This document shows, piece after piece, positions 11,467-22,742 of a stretch of 64,000 bases of DNA. The position numbers were made by a program, and so were the translations under genes. Origin of the DNA: Talinum fruticosum. Its lineage: Eukaryota; Streptophyta; Magnoliopsida; Caryophyllales; Talinaceae. Position 1 is the first letter of the stretch; the number at the start of each line of letters is the position of its first letter. The stretch spans positions 1,984,001 through 2,048,000 of the forward strand of contig JAITYX010000026.1 in assembly GCA_021018815.1 (NCBI GenBank), in the 5' to 3' direction. The notes under the pieces are model-generated. The model saw nothing but the letters and a program-made list of their open reading frames with translations. It was not told the origin of the DNA and did not search any database.

Positions 11467-13963
11467 TGTAACAACCCGTCCCTAAGAAAATAATTAACTT
11501 TAAATACATTAAAGATTAGCATGAGCACGTGCATTTCAAATTTTCAAATATTTTCATATTACACATGTGTATATACATGTGTATATATATATATATATAT
11601 ATACATATATATCAATATTGTTTAAAATGCAGGAACCGGATGATGGCAACGACGACACACGATCATCTTCTATAAATTTTAATGACTCGAAGATAACTAC
11701 CATTTATCATTTCTATAAATTAAATTTTATCGAGTAACTAGTGGCCTTAGTCAAACGTGCTTAGATTATTTATTCTAAACATTAACATTTTCATATAGCT
11801 AATTTATTTTGAGTTTTAAACATCCTTATACAAATGACATTGATATCATTTTGTAAACTTAACATTATTAAAAATAAAACACCCTTGCCACGCCGACGAC
11901 CACCGCCGACCAGCCACCCTCACCCTCACCATCACCATCACCGGAATTATCGTTAAAACCACTCAAAGCCATGTCCCTTTCCTGCACTTACCTCCTCTCG
12001 CCTCCGCACCCCCTTATTTTTCATCTTAGCTACCGGAAACACCACCACGACACCACCGACAGCCACTGCCACAGCCTATTGTCGCATCGTCACCGCCTCA
12101 ACCACCAAACACCAAGCACATCACCGGTTTTACTCCTGCCTCTACCCCGATTTTTGCTCCAGTTTAGTCTCGGTTTCCCGGTCCTCGGGCCTGTCTAATG
12201 TCCGCCACTCGCTGATCAGTCACCAACGCCATTTGCTACTCTCGGTGACAGCTTCAACCACCGGCCATCTCGCTCCGTTTTAGTCATCCTCCGATCTTCA
12301 ATCCTCCCACCTTCAACCACCCTAGAAACCCTCCTAAATTAACTTCCTCCATCTTATTGCTTAGGGTAAAATTTTCAGATTCAATTGTTGTTAGTTTAAG
12401 TATTTAAATTGTAATCAATTATTCTTTTCCTGTATTATGTAAGGCGATTGTAGATTATAGTATGTATGTAATTAATTCATGGAGTTTAGGAAAATTTGGT
12501 GACATTTGATATATGTTTGGATGTACTGAAATTGAAGGAAAATTAAAGAAAAATCTCTCGTATAGCGAGCATTCATGAGTAATTTTGAGTTAGAAATTAT
12601 GTTAGGTTAATTTAGATGGTTATATGAATTAATGATGAGATTAGGGGAAAATTGAGAAGGATTTAAAATACTGAGAGGTCTGGAAAAATTGAAGTGATAT
12701 GAGAAATTAGCACCTTCTGGGAAATAAATTATGCCATTATAAAACAAAATAAGGTTAGAAAATAAGTACATAAAGGAACGAATAAAAGTATATGCCTAAT
12801 AAACTGAATAGTGGCAGTACTTATATATATATATATATATATATATATTTCCTTGGTTTAAAAGCAAATATTATCAATACTATTTATTAATAGATTTTTG
12901 TAGAGAAAAAGGAGATAATATCTAATGTTAATATATATTTATGTATGCATTTTATAAAAAGAAAATAAATGAATCTTATAGGTTAAAGATAATCCTAGTA
13001 TCATTTAGAAGAAAACTAACTTGGTTAATCTTCATTTCAAGTATCTTTGAAGTGCTTTAATAAATAAAGAATAAAAAGTCAGTTTATTAATAAAACTTTT
13101 ATATCTCTACTTAAGGTCATTGAGCGTCGTATGCGTTCATCCGGATTCTGCCCAAAAGGAAGAAGAACATCAGCACAAGGTATGTTCATTGATCGTGCCC
13201 TTTAATGTTTATTTACAAATCAAAGTCGGATATCGTCCACATCAACAACAATAAAGAATCATTTGCAAATAATATTTGCCATCATTAACAAGGACCCGCC
13301 CATTAAGTGCCATTATTTGGTATGCCTCAATATCCAGGTTGGTCACACCATACATGTTCGCCGCCTTCAACCGGACTATCCGATTGGTCCGGTGTGTGCA
13401 CATGCGTTTAGGGAGACCCAATGATCGTAAGGGATCCATTCGGATAATTAATTAGCAACAGTTTTACACTATTCACTCTCCCTCATTTACAAATGAATTG
13501 AAATGCATGCGCTCAACTCAATTATTTCATAACTTGTATTTTACAGACATGATAATGGACGTATTGAGTTTCGACTCACATTTCCAAAATATTTTCCCTG
13601 TTTTGTTTTAGGTAAGAATAATGAAGATGGCAGGTTGTAGAAGAGTTTGTCCGAGACTTAAAGGCTTTGGTTCTCAGTGACAACCTTTTTGGATAATAAT
13701 GAACAGTGATGTTGTTTAAAGTTAGCAAATAGTGGGTTATCATGTACTTTGTTTCGGCTTTGTACATAGTATAGTTCCTTTTATTGTTGATCGTTAAGAT
13801 AATGTAATCTATGTTAAATATTTTAGTATCTCGAACACAGTAGCCTTGCCCTTTCCGCTGGTAAGGGCGGCGGTAATGACTCCGACCTCTCCTTTCGCTG
13901 CGCTAATTATTGGTTAGTGGTTTATTTATACTAAACTAGTGATTATGGGTTGAGGGCGTTACA
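11467..13963 (+). repeat. B 3' LTR, complete
   Basis: A 2497-bp LTR from TGTAACAACC to GGGCGTTACA. It holds the uninterrupted versions of the two sites where solo LTRs are nested in the 5' copy (12728 and 13262). It contains TA-rich microsatellites at 11568-11613 and 12822-12848 and a CAC/CCT-rich stretch at 11881-12330. The short open frames at 11971-12198 and 13242-13439 have no recognised content and match non-coding LTR sequence. Confidence 0.92.
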
Positions 13964-14596
13964 ATATTTAAATCTTCTCTTTGTTTGAAGTTGGGTTGTT
14001 TTTAGAAGTGCACTTTCATTCGAGTGTTCTCTCAATCTTAATAGCCCTCTAATAAATCTTTGGAAGTTCCCGAAAACATGCCTTATTACTTTATTTTTTA
14101 GTTTGGGCTTTAAACCATGTTCAAATCTATCCATTCTCATTTCCTCCGTCGCTACTCGAGAGGGTGCAAATTGACTTAGTTCATTGTACTTGGCAACATA
14201 TTCCCTACAGTCATATCTTCTCCTTGTTTTAGTTGGAGAAATTCCTGTTTCTTACCCCATTTGACAACTTTTGGGTAATATTTTGCCTCCGATGAAGGCC
14301 TTAAGTTCTAGCCAGGTCAATATAAAATCCTCTCTCACAAAGATTAACCGTATGCCACCAGAATCGGGCTTCACGTTCAAATTGATGGATGGCTAGTTGC
14401 ACCTTGAACCGTTACGAGCACTCTATTACTTAGAAAAGACCTTCCATAGTCAATATCCATTCCTCGTATACCAACGGGTCTATGCCTCCCAAAAATTTAG
14501 GGGTTTTAACTTCAGAAATTGGCAAACCATTTCCATTGCTGTGGGCCCCGGAGGTGGGCGGGGTGGAGGTATAGCTTGTTCTCTTCGCGGAGGCAT
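13964..14596 (-). pseudogene. A1 gag remnant
   Basis: Reads leftward from an ATG at 14594-14596 (MPPRRE start, as in A2 at 58990). It matches A2 gag: the proline-rich leader, MEMVCQF, then the DRFEHGLKPKLKNKV block (13943-14140 frame) and the FQRFIRGLLR region. Frameshifts and stops occur, for example after the WEA segment. The left end is cut by the right LTR of element B. The zinc knuckles and the stretch up to protease are missing (about 440 bp compared with A2). Confidence 0.83.
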
Positions 14597-14808
14597 CTAA
14601 CGTAATTAAAGCAAATTACTCCTCTACTAAGTGCGTGTTTATTAGAAAAATCCTAATAGTAGGATGCCTATCTCTACGTAAGTAAACACGAATTAAAAGA
14701 AAGAAGATGGTTAAAGTAGCAAACAATGCACCTATAATCACACATAGCACACATATCCCTTCCTTTAGGAACATAATCATAGTCGGAGCTAATTTGGGTG
14801 ATCCTAAT

Positions 14809-14819
14809 GCTCGATACCA
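14809..14819 (-). other. A1 primer binding site
   Basis: On the minus strand TGGTATCGAGC, 5 bp inside the 5' LTR. It is the iMet-type site with one base missing compared with TGGTATCAGAGC. A2 has the identical variant at 59199-59209. Confidence 0.75.
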
Positions 14820-14824
14820 TAAAA

Positions 14825-17620
14825 TGTAACACCCCAAAACCTACCCTAGGAATATTACATTGCCGAGTTCCTCAAAAGGAACTCCTAAGGCTCATTAAGG
14901 TGATTTGTCCTTCGGTTTTGAAATTTCCTAAAAATTTCGGTAGAGTTCTGTTAGAAATATGGCCTAACCCTTAGGCTCAAAACCTTAAAAACTTGCTTTA
15001 AAAAAAACCACAATAAAACTCAACGAACCACACGCTCGGAGAACAAGACTCAAAGACCACACGCTGGAGTATTTTTACAACCACAAAACCAAATTCGAAA
15101 CCGGGTTACAATCCAAGTTACAACCCAAGTTACAAACTAAGCTACAACCGCTAAGAGCAAAGCTGTCAGCGATGGAAATTCTTGACTTATTAGAGCAATT
15201 AGTCCACGTCTCTTCATATAGGTTCAACCATACTATACATTATTGCATATTTACATAAGTAACCCAATATATATGACATGTTAAACCACAAGCATAGATA
15301 ACCGATCTTCAGTCACTACCACCACCAAAAACATGCGTTTCAATAAGGGAAGACGCAAAACAACCATCTCAGGGGTACTTGCAACTAGGGAGGGGAATAG
15401 GTGGGAGTGAGCACCGATCCTCTCACAGGAGAGTCTTACACTCTTAAAACGGAAAGTACTTCACATATACTACCCGTAATAATCACTGAGAAAATAAGAA
15501 TAACATAATAGGAATTTAGATACTCATTGATGAAATCCTTTGCAACATAAAAATCATAACACTTCAATCATTTAAAGACACAGTTTCGCAATCATTAGCA
15601 ACCCTTTTGGAACCGAACCAATTTTAAACAAAGTGGTCTAGCCACCTGCACTTTCTTTCAAATACTTTAAGTCATAAATTGAATATCTTTTCAGGGTTTT
15701 AGACAATTGAACTAGCACCGGACAGTTTTCTTTGGGATGCGATTGATGGGCATCCTAATACGCAAGGAACCCATGGCCTAATACGCACGACCACCTCCTT
15801 TCTCTTGTCTTAACAATCCTTACCCCAAAATTCGTTCAAAATAGAAGTGATCACAATCACTTATCAAAATTGGTTTCTAAACTATAATCTCAAACCAGTT
15901 TAACATCATAGAAGGCATGGTACCACGTGTTACCCTTTTAAATTCACTTCCTCGAATAATTTTCACTTTTTTAGAACACATTTCAAGTTTGCAAAGTAGT
16001 TATCAAGAATCATGCCAAGTAGCGTTTTGCCTAAACATTTGAACTATTTTCAAAACTAACTTTTAAACATCATTTAGAATCGAGTCGCTTGACTAGCCAA
16101 GCATCTCCATGTTAAGATTCATCATCCCAAGCTAGCATATTTATTCAACTATTCATCCAAGTATCTAACATCTACTCACATGCATCCATATTCTACTTAA
16201 GCAAGAATCTCTTACTCCTATATACGTAATTCTCGTCTCATTCTGTTTTCAAAGCCATAATCAATCAATATAGATACATACTCCCTTTATACTCCAAGTT
16301 CCCATGCTTTTTCTATATCTCAATTCATTTTTAAGCCTAACGAATTTAGGACTAAAACTACTCGAGCCATAATAACCACAAGTAGTCACCACTTAACCCA
16401 AAAGTCCCAACTCCTTATAAATTGTCATCTTTACCTCAAATTCTCCTATTACGTCACCATATTATTAACCAACTCTCTTTTCACGATGCTCCACCACATG
16501 ACTCTTAACTTCACTTCACCACTCAAATTCCTTTAGCTCCGTTTATCTTCAACTTTAGTTCAAGCAAAAGGATTTAGATATATTTTAAATTCAATTTAAC
16601 TAACTAACAATCACCCGCTTACCGCTTCCATGCCTCAACGGTGCATTAATCAAGATGAACTCATATTCCCTTTTATACTCCAAATCATTGTTTCCCAATA
16701 TTGATAGTTACCTCTCAACATAGAAAATTTAGGAAATCCCTAAGGCTCAATTAAGTCATAATTCGTACCTAAATCACAATTTATTCATTCTTAATTGTAA
16801 TCGAAATTCCCATATTACTCCTTAGACCTAAGGAACCTAAATTCATCAAAATTTCCAAAGTTCCAAATTTAGCCTTAACAAGTCAACCAAATTATCTCAT
16901 GTCCTAATTCAGCCTTAACTACTTTCTAAATTCATTCTATAGCATAAATATTCAATGTTCACAATGAAATTCGATTGGGTTTTGAAATTACTATTAATTA
17001 GAGTATAAGACCACCCACCTCGAATTAGGGATTGAAGATGGCGAATTTCCGATTAGCCTAGGTAAGTCTCTTCCTTTCCTTCCTCTTCCTCTCGCTGCCA
17101 GCCCTTGTGTAGGCCCCTGTTTCGCCACATTCTTCTTCGTTCGTCGCCTACTTATGCTTGTTGGTCACCATCTTCCGGTTCGCCGGCCGTCTCTCTCGAC
17201 CCTCGCGCTCGCTTCCTTTCTTTGTGTCTCGGCTTCGCTCGTGCCCCTTGCTCGCTTTCCCCGCATTCGCCGGCTGTATTTCCTTTGCTCGCCGTTTGGT
17301 GCGCTGGCCTCCGACCTCTTTTGTGGCTCTCTCTCTCTCTCTCTCTGTCTATCCTCCCTCTCCTTTTCCTTATTCTCGCCTTACCCTAGTCCTGTTTTGT
17401 TTCCCTTCTTTTCTTTTTTCGAGCCTTTCCCCTTTGTTTTCCTGAATTTTTTCCCCTTATCTCCTTATCTTTCTTTTGCTGTGGCCTTTTCACAAAATGC
17501 CACCACAACACCCCATTTACACTAATCATTTCATTTGCTTATCTAATTTACACATAAGTTATTCCTCTTCCTCCCTCTTTTTGTCCTTCTTTTTTTTGTT
17601 GCTAGAATTATCTCAAGGTA
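14825..17620 (-). repeat. A1 5' LTR, truncated at its far end
   Basis: Begins TGTAACACCCC and follows the A2 LTR throughout, including the doubled CACACGCT motif near 15030-15070 and the CT-rich, GC-rich block at 17080-17350. About 200 bp are missing at the right, where Tat RT sequence starts at 17621. The overlapping open frames at 17105-17525 are a composition effect of the CT-rich tract. Confidence 0.87.
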
Positions 17621-18216
17621 TTCTTCAACCCAAATGACATCACCACATAACACTATGTCCCCTATTGAGTGATGAATGTCATCTTTTCACATCCTCTTTG
17701 GCTATCTTCACCTGATTGTACCCAACATAACCATGCACAAATGAGAGCAGAGCATTTCCCGCTATATTATTTACAAGGATGTCGATATGGGGCAGCGGGA
17801 AATCATCCTTGGGACTTGCCTTGTTCAAATCCCCGAATTCTACACACATCCAAACCCCGTCGTCCTTCTTCAAAACTAAGACTATGTTTGCTACCCACCG
17901 AGGATAGTGCACTACTTTGATGAACCCAGCCTCTAACTATTTATGGACTTCTTCTTTAATCTTTAGTGCCCATTCGGGTTTCATTCTTGTGAGCGTCGCT
18001 TAACCGACTTAGCGTCCTCGTAAAGTGGAATTTTATGTTCTGCTATTCTTGGATCTATCCCCGACATGTCTTTGTTGGACCATGGAAAGACATCCATGAA
18101 CTCTGTAAGGACCGAAGTAAAATACTTCGCTCTTCTAGATCCATTATTTTCCCAATTTTAACCTCTTGAGGTTGATCAACCGATCCTAAATTAATTGTTA
18201 TTGTTTCCTCTATTAT
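17621..18216 (-). pseudogene. D0 reverse transcriptase, N-terminal part
   Basis: Reading leftward it starts near EETITINLGS and EVKIG, the typical entry to Tat pol. It continues through YPRWVANIVLVLKKDDG, then VEFGDLNKASPKDDFPLPHID, GYVGYNQVKI and the FITQ-GT-CYVVMSFGLKN block, and stops at 17621. The catalytic (Y/F)VDD motif lies beyond the break and is missing. Stops and frameshifts are present. The ASPKDDFPLPHID signature separates Tat from chromovirus RT. Confidence 0.85.
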
Positions 18217-18890
18217 TGGTGAATGATTTTCATGATCCCTGTGAAGAGTCTCGGATGTAAATCTTACATACTTGTTGTTATTGATGATTATTCACGATTT
18301 GCCCGGGTGTGTTTTCTTAAGCACAAAAATGAAGTTTTCAAGGAGTTCGAGCAAGCTCGCAGAAAAATTCAAGTTGAGTCTCGATTCGGATCCGGAGGAT
18401 TCGAACCGACCATGGAAGGGAGTTCGATTACTCGGAATTCTCAAAGTTCCGTGACAAAAGTGGAATCTCTCACAACTTCTCAGCACCCAGAACTCCTCAA
18501 CGGAATGGAGTAGTAGAGAGAAAGAACAGAACCCTTGAAGAAATAGCAAGGACAATGATGATTGAGCACAACTTGTCTTACTATTTCAGGCGGAGGCGAT
18601 CAACACAGACTAACTACACTTTGAATAGATGCCTCATCGGACCCATTCTGAAGAAAACAACTTATGAGCTCTACAAAGGGATGAAGCCAAATATTTCCTA
18701 CTTCAGACCATTCGGGTGTAAGCGCTTCGTTCACAACGATGGTAAGGATCACTCGACCAAGTTTGACGCTCGGTCGGATGAAGGTATTTTTTGGGTTACT
18801 CCACTCATAGCAAAGCTTATCGCATTTTCAATAAGAGAACTAACAAAGTGGAGGAAAGCATCCACGTAGTGTTTGATGAGCTTTAACAGG
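18217..18890 (+). pseudogene. C1 integrase remnant
   Basis: Begins near the first catalytic region (DPVKSLGCKSYILVVIDDYSRF) and continues with FLKHKNEVFKEFEQ. After frame changes it reads through the TPQRNGV-type region (near 18490) to LNRC-IGPILKKTTYELYKGMKPNISYF and the FGC block, ending near ESIHVVFDE. It therefore spans most of a copia integrase core (rve) and the adjoining C-terminal region but lacks the HHCC finger. Several frameshifts, including one near 18420, make it inactive. Confidence 0.85.
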
Positions 18891-19267
18891 AGAAACCAAG
18901 TGAGTCTTCATACTCGAACTAAAGCTCGAAGAGATGATGACGAAGACGAGCTCACAAAGACTCGGACTCAACATGCTCGGAATGAAGTCACTCCGAATAA
19001 GGAAACTCGGAATGAGACAATTCAAGAGCTCGCTCGGAATGAACAAGTTAATGAAGAGGATCACTCGGAACAAGCTTCGAAGATCAAGCGACTCAGCCCA
19101 CAAACCTGGTGAATTAAAGAAGCTGGTAAAGCATTCAAATTTATTTCCAGTCATCCCCAAGAAAACATCATTTCGATATCAACGATGGGGTAAGCACTCG
19201 TTCCTCTCTTCAAAATCTATGTGCATTCACTGCATTCATTTCATTAAGCTGAACCCAAAATGCACTA

Positions 19268-20081
19268 GAGGCCCTTAATGAACCTGAATGGGTAGAGGCC
19301 ATGCGAGAGGAACTTAATCGGTTTGAAAGAAACCAAGTCCGGACTCGACCAACCGACCTTCGACTACCCGAGTTATAGGAACCAAATGGGTTTTCAAGAA
19401 CAAACTGGATGAGGGTGGTGTGGTAGTGAGAAACAAAGCTAGACTTGTGGCTCAAGGTTATAATCAAGAAGAAGGAATTGATTGTGGGGAAACCTTTGCA
19501 CTGTAGCGAGAATCGAAGCTATTAGAATACTTGTTGGCATTCGCATCCAGCATGCATATTAAATTATATCAAATGGATGTTAAGTGTGCATTTCTCAATG
19601 GTTTTATTGAAGAAGAAGTCTATGTCCAAGCAGCCTCCTGGTTTTGAAAACTCGGAATTTCCAAATCATGTTTTCAAACTTCAAAAGGCTCTCTATGGTC
19701 TTAAACAAGCACCTCGAGCTTGGTATGAAAGACTAAGTAGATTCTTGGTTCAAAATGATTTTAAAAGAGGTCAGATCGACAAGACACTCTTCATAAAGAC
19801 CAAGGGGAAAGATTTCATTATTGTTCAAATCTATGTTGATGATATTATTTTCGGTGCTACTAATGAGTTTTACGTGCGAGAATTTTCTCGAGTTGATGAG
19901 TCAAGAATTACAAATGAGCATGATGGGAGAACTTAATTTATTCCTTGGTTTACAAATCAAACAAGACAAGGATGGGATCTTTGTCCATCAATCTAAGTAT
20001 ACCAAGGAATTGCTGAAGAAATACAAACTTCAAGATGCAAAGCACGCATCTACACCTATGAGCAGCGAGTATAAAGCTTGA
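19268..20081 (+). pseudogene. C1 reverse transcriptase remnant
   Basis: Copia-type RT (RVT_2 family): EPEWVEAMREELNRFERN at the start, then GTKWVFKNKLDEGG and ARLVAQGYNQEEGIDCGETF. These are followed by MDVKCAFLNGF, LKQAPRAWYERL and the catalytic YVDD at 19832-19843. The next frame continues with LFLGLQIKQDKDGIFVHQSKYTKELLKKY. A stop at 19504 and frame changes near 19595 and 19870 break it. The catalytic aspartates are intact. The linker at 18891-19267 is charged and low in complexity, with DDDEDE and Glu/Arg-rich repeats. Confidence 0.9.
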
Positions 20082-20772
20082 CTCGGACGAGAAAGGTAAA
20101 GCAATAGATCGAAACTCTATCGAGGTATGATTGGATCTTTGCTATATCTCACTTCAAGCAGGCCGGATATAATGTTCGGTGTTTACCTATGCGCAAGATT
20201 TCAAGTTAATCCAAAAGAATCACATCTCACTGCGGTGAAGAGAATATTCAGATATCTTGCAGGCACTCGGAATTTTGGTCTATGGTATTCCGGAGACTCG
20301 GAACCGACTCTCATTGGATACTCGGACGTAGACTACGCAGGATACAAAGTTCATCAAAAGAGCACATCCGGAGCGTGCTAATTTCGGGTCAATCCCTAAT
20401 ATCTTGGCATTCAAAGAAACAGAACTCGGTAGCTCTATCAACCGCTGAAGCTGAATATATTGTAGCTGGAGCTCGTTGTGCTCGGATTCTATGGATAAAG
20501 CAACACTTGAAAGATCTTGGAGTATCATTCAAATCAGTACCAATCAAGTGTGACAACCAAAGCGCAATTAACATCACCAAGAACCCCGTCCAAGCATTCG
20601 AAAACAAAGCATATCGAGGTCGGATATCACTTCTTACGCGATCACTCGGAAAAGGTGATATTGAACTTGAGTTCATTCCTACTAATCTTCAATTAGCTGA
20701 TATTTTTACTAAGCCTCTTGGTGAAGATCGGTTTTGCTTTATTCGAAATGAGCTTGGTATGTTAAATGCTTA
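20082..20772 (+). pseudogene. C1 RNase H remnant
   Basis: Copia RNase H: MIGSLLYLTSSRPDIMF leads in, then WYSGDSEPTLIGYSDVDYAG, then a frame change to WHSKKQNSVALSTAEAEY and DNQSAINITKNPVQ. It ends at DIFTKPLGEDRF and RNELGM, the normal end of copia pol. Most of the domain is readable in two frames (20127-20381 and 20282-20773). One frameshift separates them. Confidence 0.9.
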
Positions 20773-21397
20773 ATTATATGCTATTCATTGCATAATTTTG
20801 TGTTATGGTTTTCTTTTTTAACCATTAGCTCGGTTGATTCAGTGATACTTGGGTTAGTAGTTATTTTGTGTTTCGAGTCACTCGAAACCAATCTGAGTCA
20901 AACTCGGACGTAGAGAAACTTGGACTTCAAATTTTCTGAAACTATCTCTAGAACAGTGGAGAGTTTCGGATCATATTTTCAAAATCTTTCTCTCTCTCTC
21001 TGAGCGCTGTGATAAGATATTAGCCATGGATTTCTAACCGCTGAAATCTTAACCATTGAAAAGAACCGTCACACCAGTCTTCGATGACTGATGGACAAGC
21101 TGAGTCGGAACGGAGTTGTGCTTAACGGATAGTTGACGGGCTTCAATTTTTTCTATAAATAGCGCCTATTCATCTTTGTCTCGGTATTCTACATTCCATC
21201 TCTCTCAAACGAAACTTTTCGCGGAAGATTTTTATGTGAACAGTCATCCTTGAACTTCTGCAAGCGTCGAAGAAGCCATCTCTCGTAAGTTTCGATCTGC
21301 TCTCATCTTTTTCTTCTACACTTTTTCATTTCTTCTCTTCTACCTCACCTTCTCTTTCCTACTCGAAAGTTTCATCTTCCCTTCCTTCTCTCTCAAA
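20773..21397 (+). promoter_or_regulatory. C1 spacer with putative internal promoter for the extra ORF
   Basis: No coding sequence is seen. A TATA-like box (ctataaatag) sits at 21153-21162, about 240 bp before the ATG of the extra ORF. A CT-rich leader follows, with a possible 5' splice site (cgtaagt) at 21284-21290. This resembles a plant promoter plus 5' UTR and suggests the extra ORF can be transcribed separately from the LTR. Inference only; no transcript evidence. Confidence 0.5.
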
Positions 21398-22742
21398 ATG
21401 CCTAAGAGAGGAAACCATCCCGACTTCCAGGTCTCCTCCTCTTCCAAAAAGCCTCTCACCAAAACGCCGAAAGCTCAACCCCTCAAAACCCATTGTCACC
21501 CGAGCACCTTGCTCTGGACGACAAATTCTTTCCAACAACCAAATTTTCTTGGTTGTCCCACATTCAAACCACCGGAGCATACAACTTTACGTGTTTTAGT
21601 GAGTTCATCTATCCCGAACTTGTTTCGAGTTCTATACTCACCTCACGACCTCCGAAAATGTTCTAACCTCCGGGGTTCGAACATAAGCTGTTCGAATAAA
21701 CACCTCTCTCCTCCACCGCCTGTTCAAGGTCACCTCCATCTTCTTGAACAACAACCCCATTCCTTTAACTGAAGTCGCGACGACTTCTTTGAAAAATACC
21801 CCAAAGAGTTCCCCGAGTCCCGGAAAAACTTTTACGTGACTCGGTTGAAGTCGAAGCTCGCCTTACAGTGCTTTCTACTGATGAGAACCTTTTTCTCACG
21901 AGCATTCCAGCAAGGAGAACCCCAACTCCAAGCACCTCAAAGCTCTCTTTGACATTCTTGAGGGCTACGAAGTAGACCTCTTCCCCTCCATCATTGAGGA
22001 GATGGCCGCTGTGCCAGCTCAACTTCAATCAAAGAAGAACACCTCCCTTCCTTTCGGTGCTCTTCGACCCTTGTCTTCAAACAATTCCAAGTTCCTCTCC
22101 CTCGGACCCAAACGCTATGTCCGAGGCTGCCGTTGTTGTCGGCAAGAAGGAACTGCAGGGTACGGATACCGGAAGCCGAACTTGGTGTCCGGGTGCATAA
22201 CTCGGAGCTGAGGCCCCCTTCTTCGCCTCGGACTCAAAATCAACCCCTCTCTCTCTCCCTCTCCACCTGGTGGTGCCTCCACCTCGGGTGCTTCCAAATC
22301 TCTCTCGCTTTTTGTCCACCGCTTTTATGGACAAAATCAGCTCCGTGTCCTCCGATTTCGGGGACATGCTCCGGTCTTTAAAACTTGTCCTCCAAAATCG
22401 ACCATCAACCAAAAGACCGGCCAATCCCAAATCCGAGAGCAGCGAGGCTCTTGTTCTTGAGATGAGGGCACCTGGTGAAGAAGCGGCAGGAGCCGATCGA
22501 GCTCCTCGAGAGAGAAGGTCCAAGGCGGCTTAGGACCGGGGTGACTCGGACGCGTCCAAGCGTCTTCCAGCCCGAGTCCGACCTCCTCGGACAGCGGGGA
22601 TGAAAAGAAGAAGGCTGCAGATGTAGAAGCGGCAGACGCCGAGGAACCTGCGGGCGAGGCGGGACCATCCGGGCAAGGGAGGAACACCACGAAGAAGCGA
22701 GTGGGAACTACTAAGGGTCGGCCTGCTCGCAAGCTCAAATAG
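21398..22742 (+). pseudogene. C1 extra ORF downstream of pol (possible plant transposon-protein domain)
   Basis: ATG at 21398 (MPKRGNHPDFQ start, basic and Ser/Lys-rich). After a +1 frame change near 21490 the frame reads FSWLSHIQTTGAYNF and EFIYPELVSS. Later segments read GYEVDLFPSIIEEMAAVPAQ and SLPFGALLTLVFKQF. The spacing of these pieces (YPELV near the start, lPfG-LLT near the end) resembles the plant-specific domain called putative plant transposon protein. The C-terminus is charged (Lys/Glu/Ala-rich) and ends GRPARKLK at 22742. SIRE/Maximus elements are known to carry an extra, sometimes env-like, ORF here. I see no clear signal peptide or membrane segment. At least four frameshifts or stops. 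Confidence 0.5.

Larger units (their letters stand above)
1375..13963 (+). mobile_element. B: Tekay-like Ty3/gypsy retrotransposon with nested solo LTRs in its 5' LTR
   Basis: Plus-strand element sitting inside A1. Order: 5' LTR (1375-7402, truncated at its start and holding two nested insertions), PBS (7407), gag, protease, RT, RNase H, integrase remnant, PPT (11455) and complete 3' LTR (11467-13963). About 1037 bp are missing from the start of the 5' LTR, compared with the 3' LTR. Many stop codons, frameshifts and an integrase-core deletion make it non-autonomous. PBS type, paired zinc knuckles and the CHDCR-like integrase tail place it with Tekay-type chromoviruses, but its LTRs are unlike those of group A. 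Confidence 0.88.
1..17620 (-). mobile_element. A1: Tekay-type Ty3/gypsy retrotransposon, internally deleted and split by element B
   Basis: Minus-strand element reconstructed by comparison with the full-length copy A2 (51736-61980). From left to right it has a partial 3' LTR (1-463), polypurine tract, integrase C-terminus, protease, then element B (1375-13963), then gag, PBS and 5' LTR (14825-17620). RT, RNase H and the integrase core are missing at about 1033. About 440 bp between protease and gag are missing at the left junction with B. The 5' LTR stops at 17620, where Tat sequence begins. The window cuts off the 3' LTR. Non-autonomous and dead. Confidence 0.85.

Noticed and set aside
17105..17525. 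Overlapping Ser/Leu/Pro-rich open frames
   Set aside because: Same composition effect in the CT-rich block of the A1 LTR; equivalents occur in the A2 and A3 LTRs at the same LTR position.
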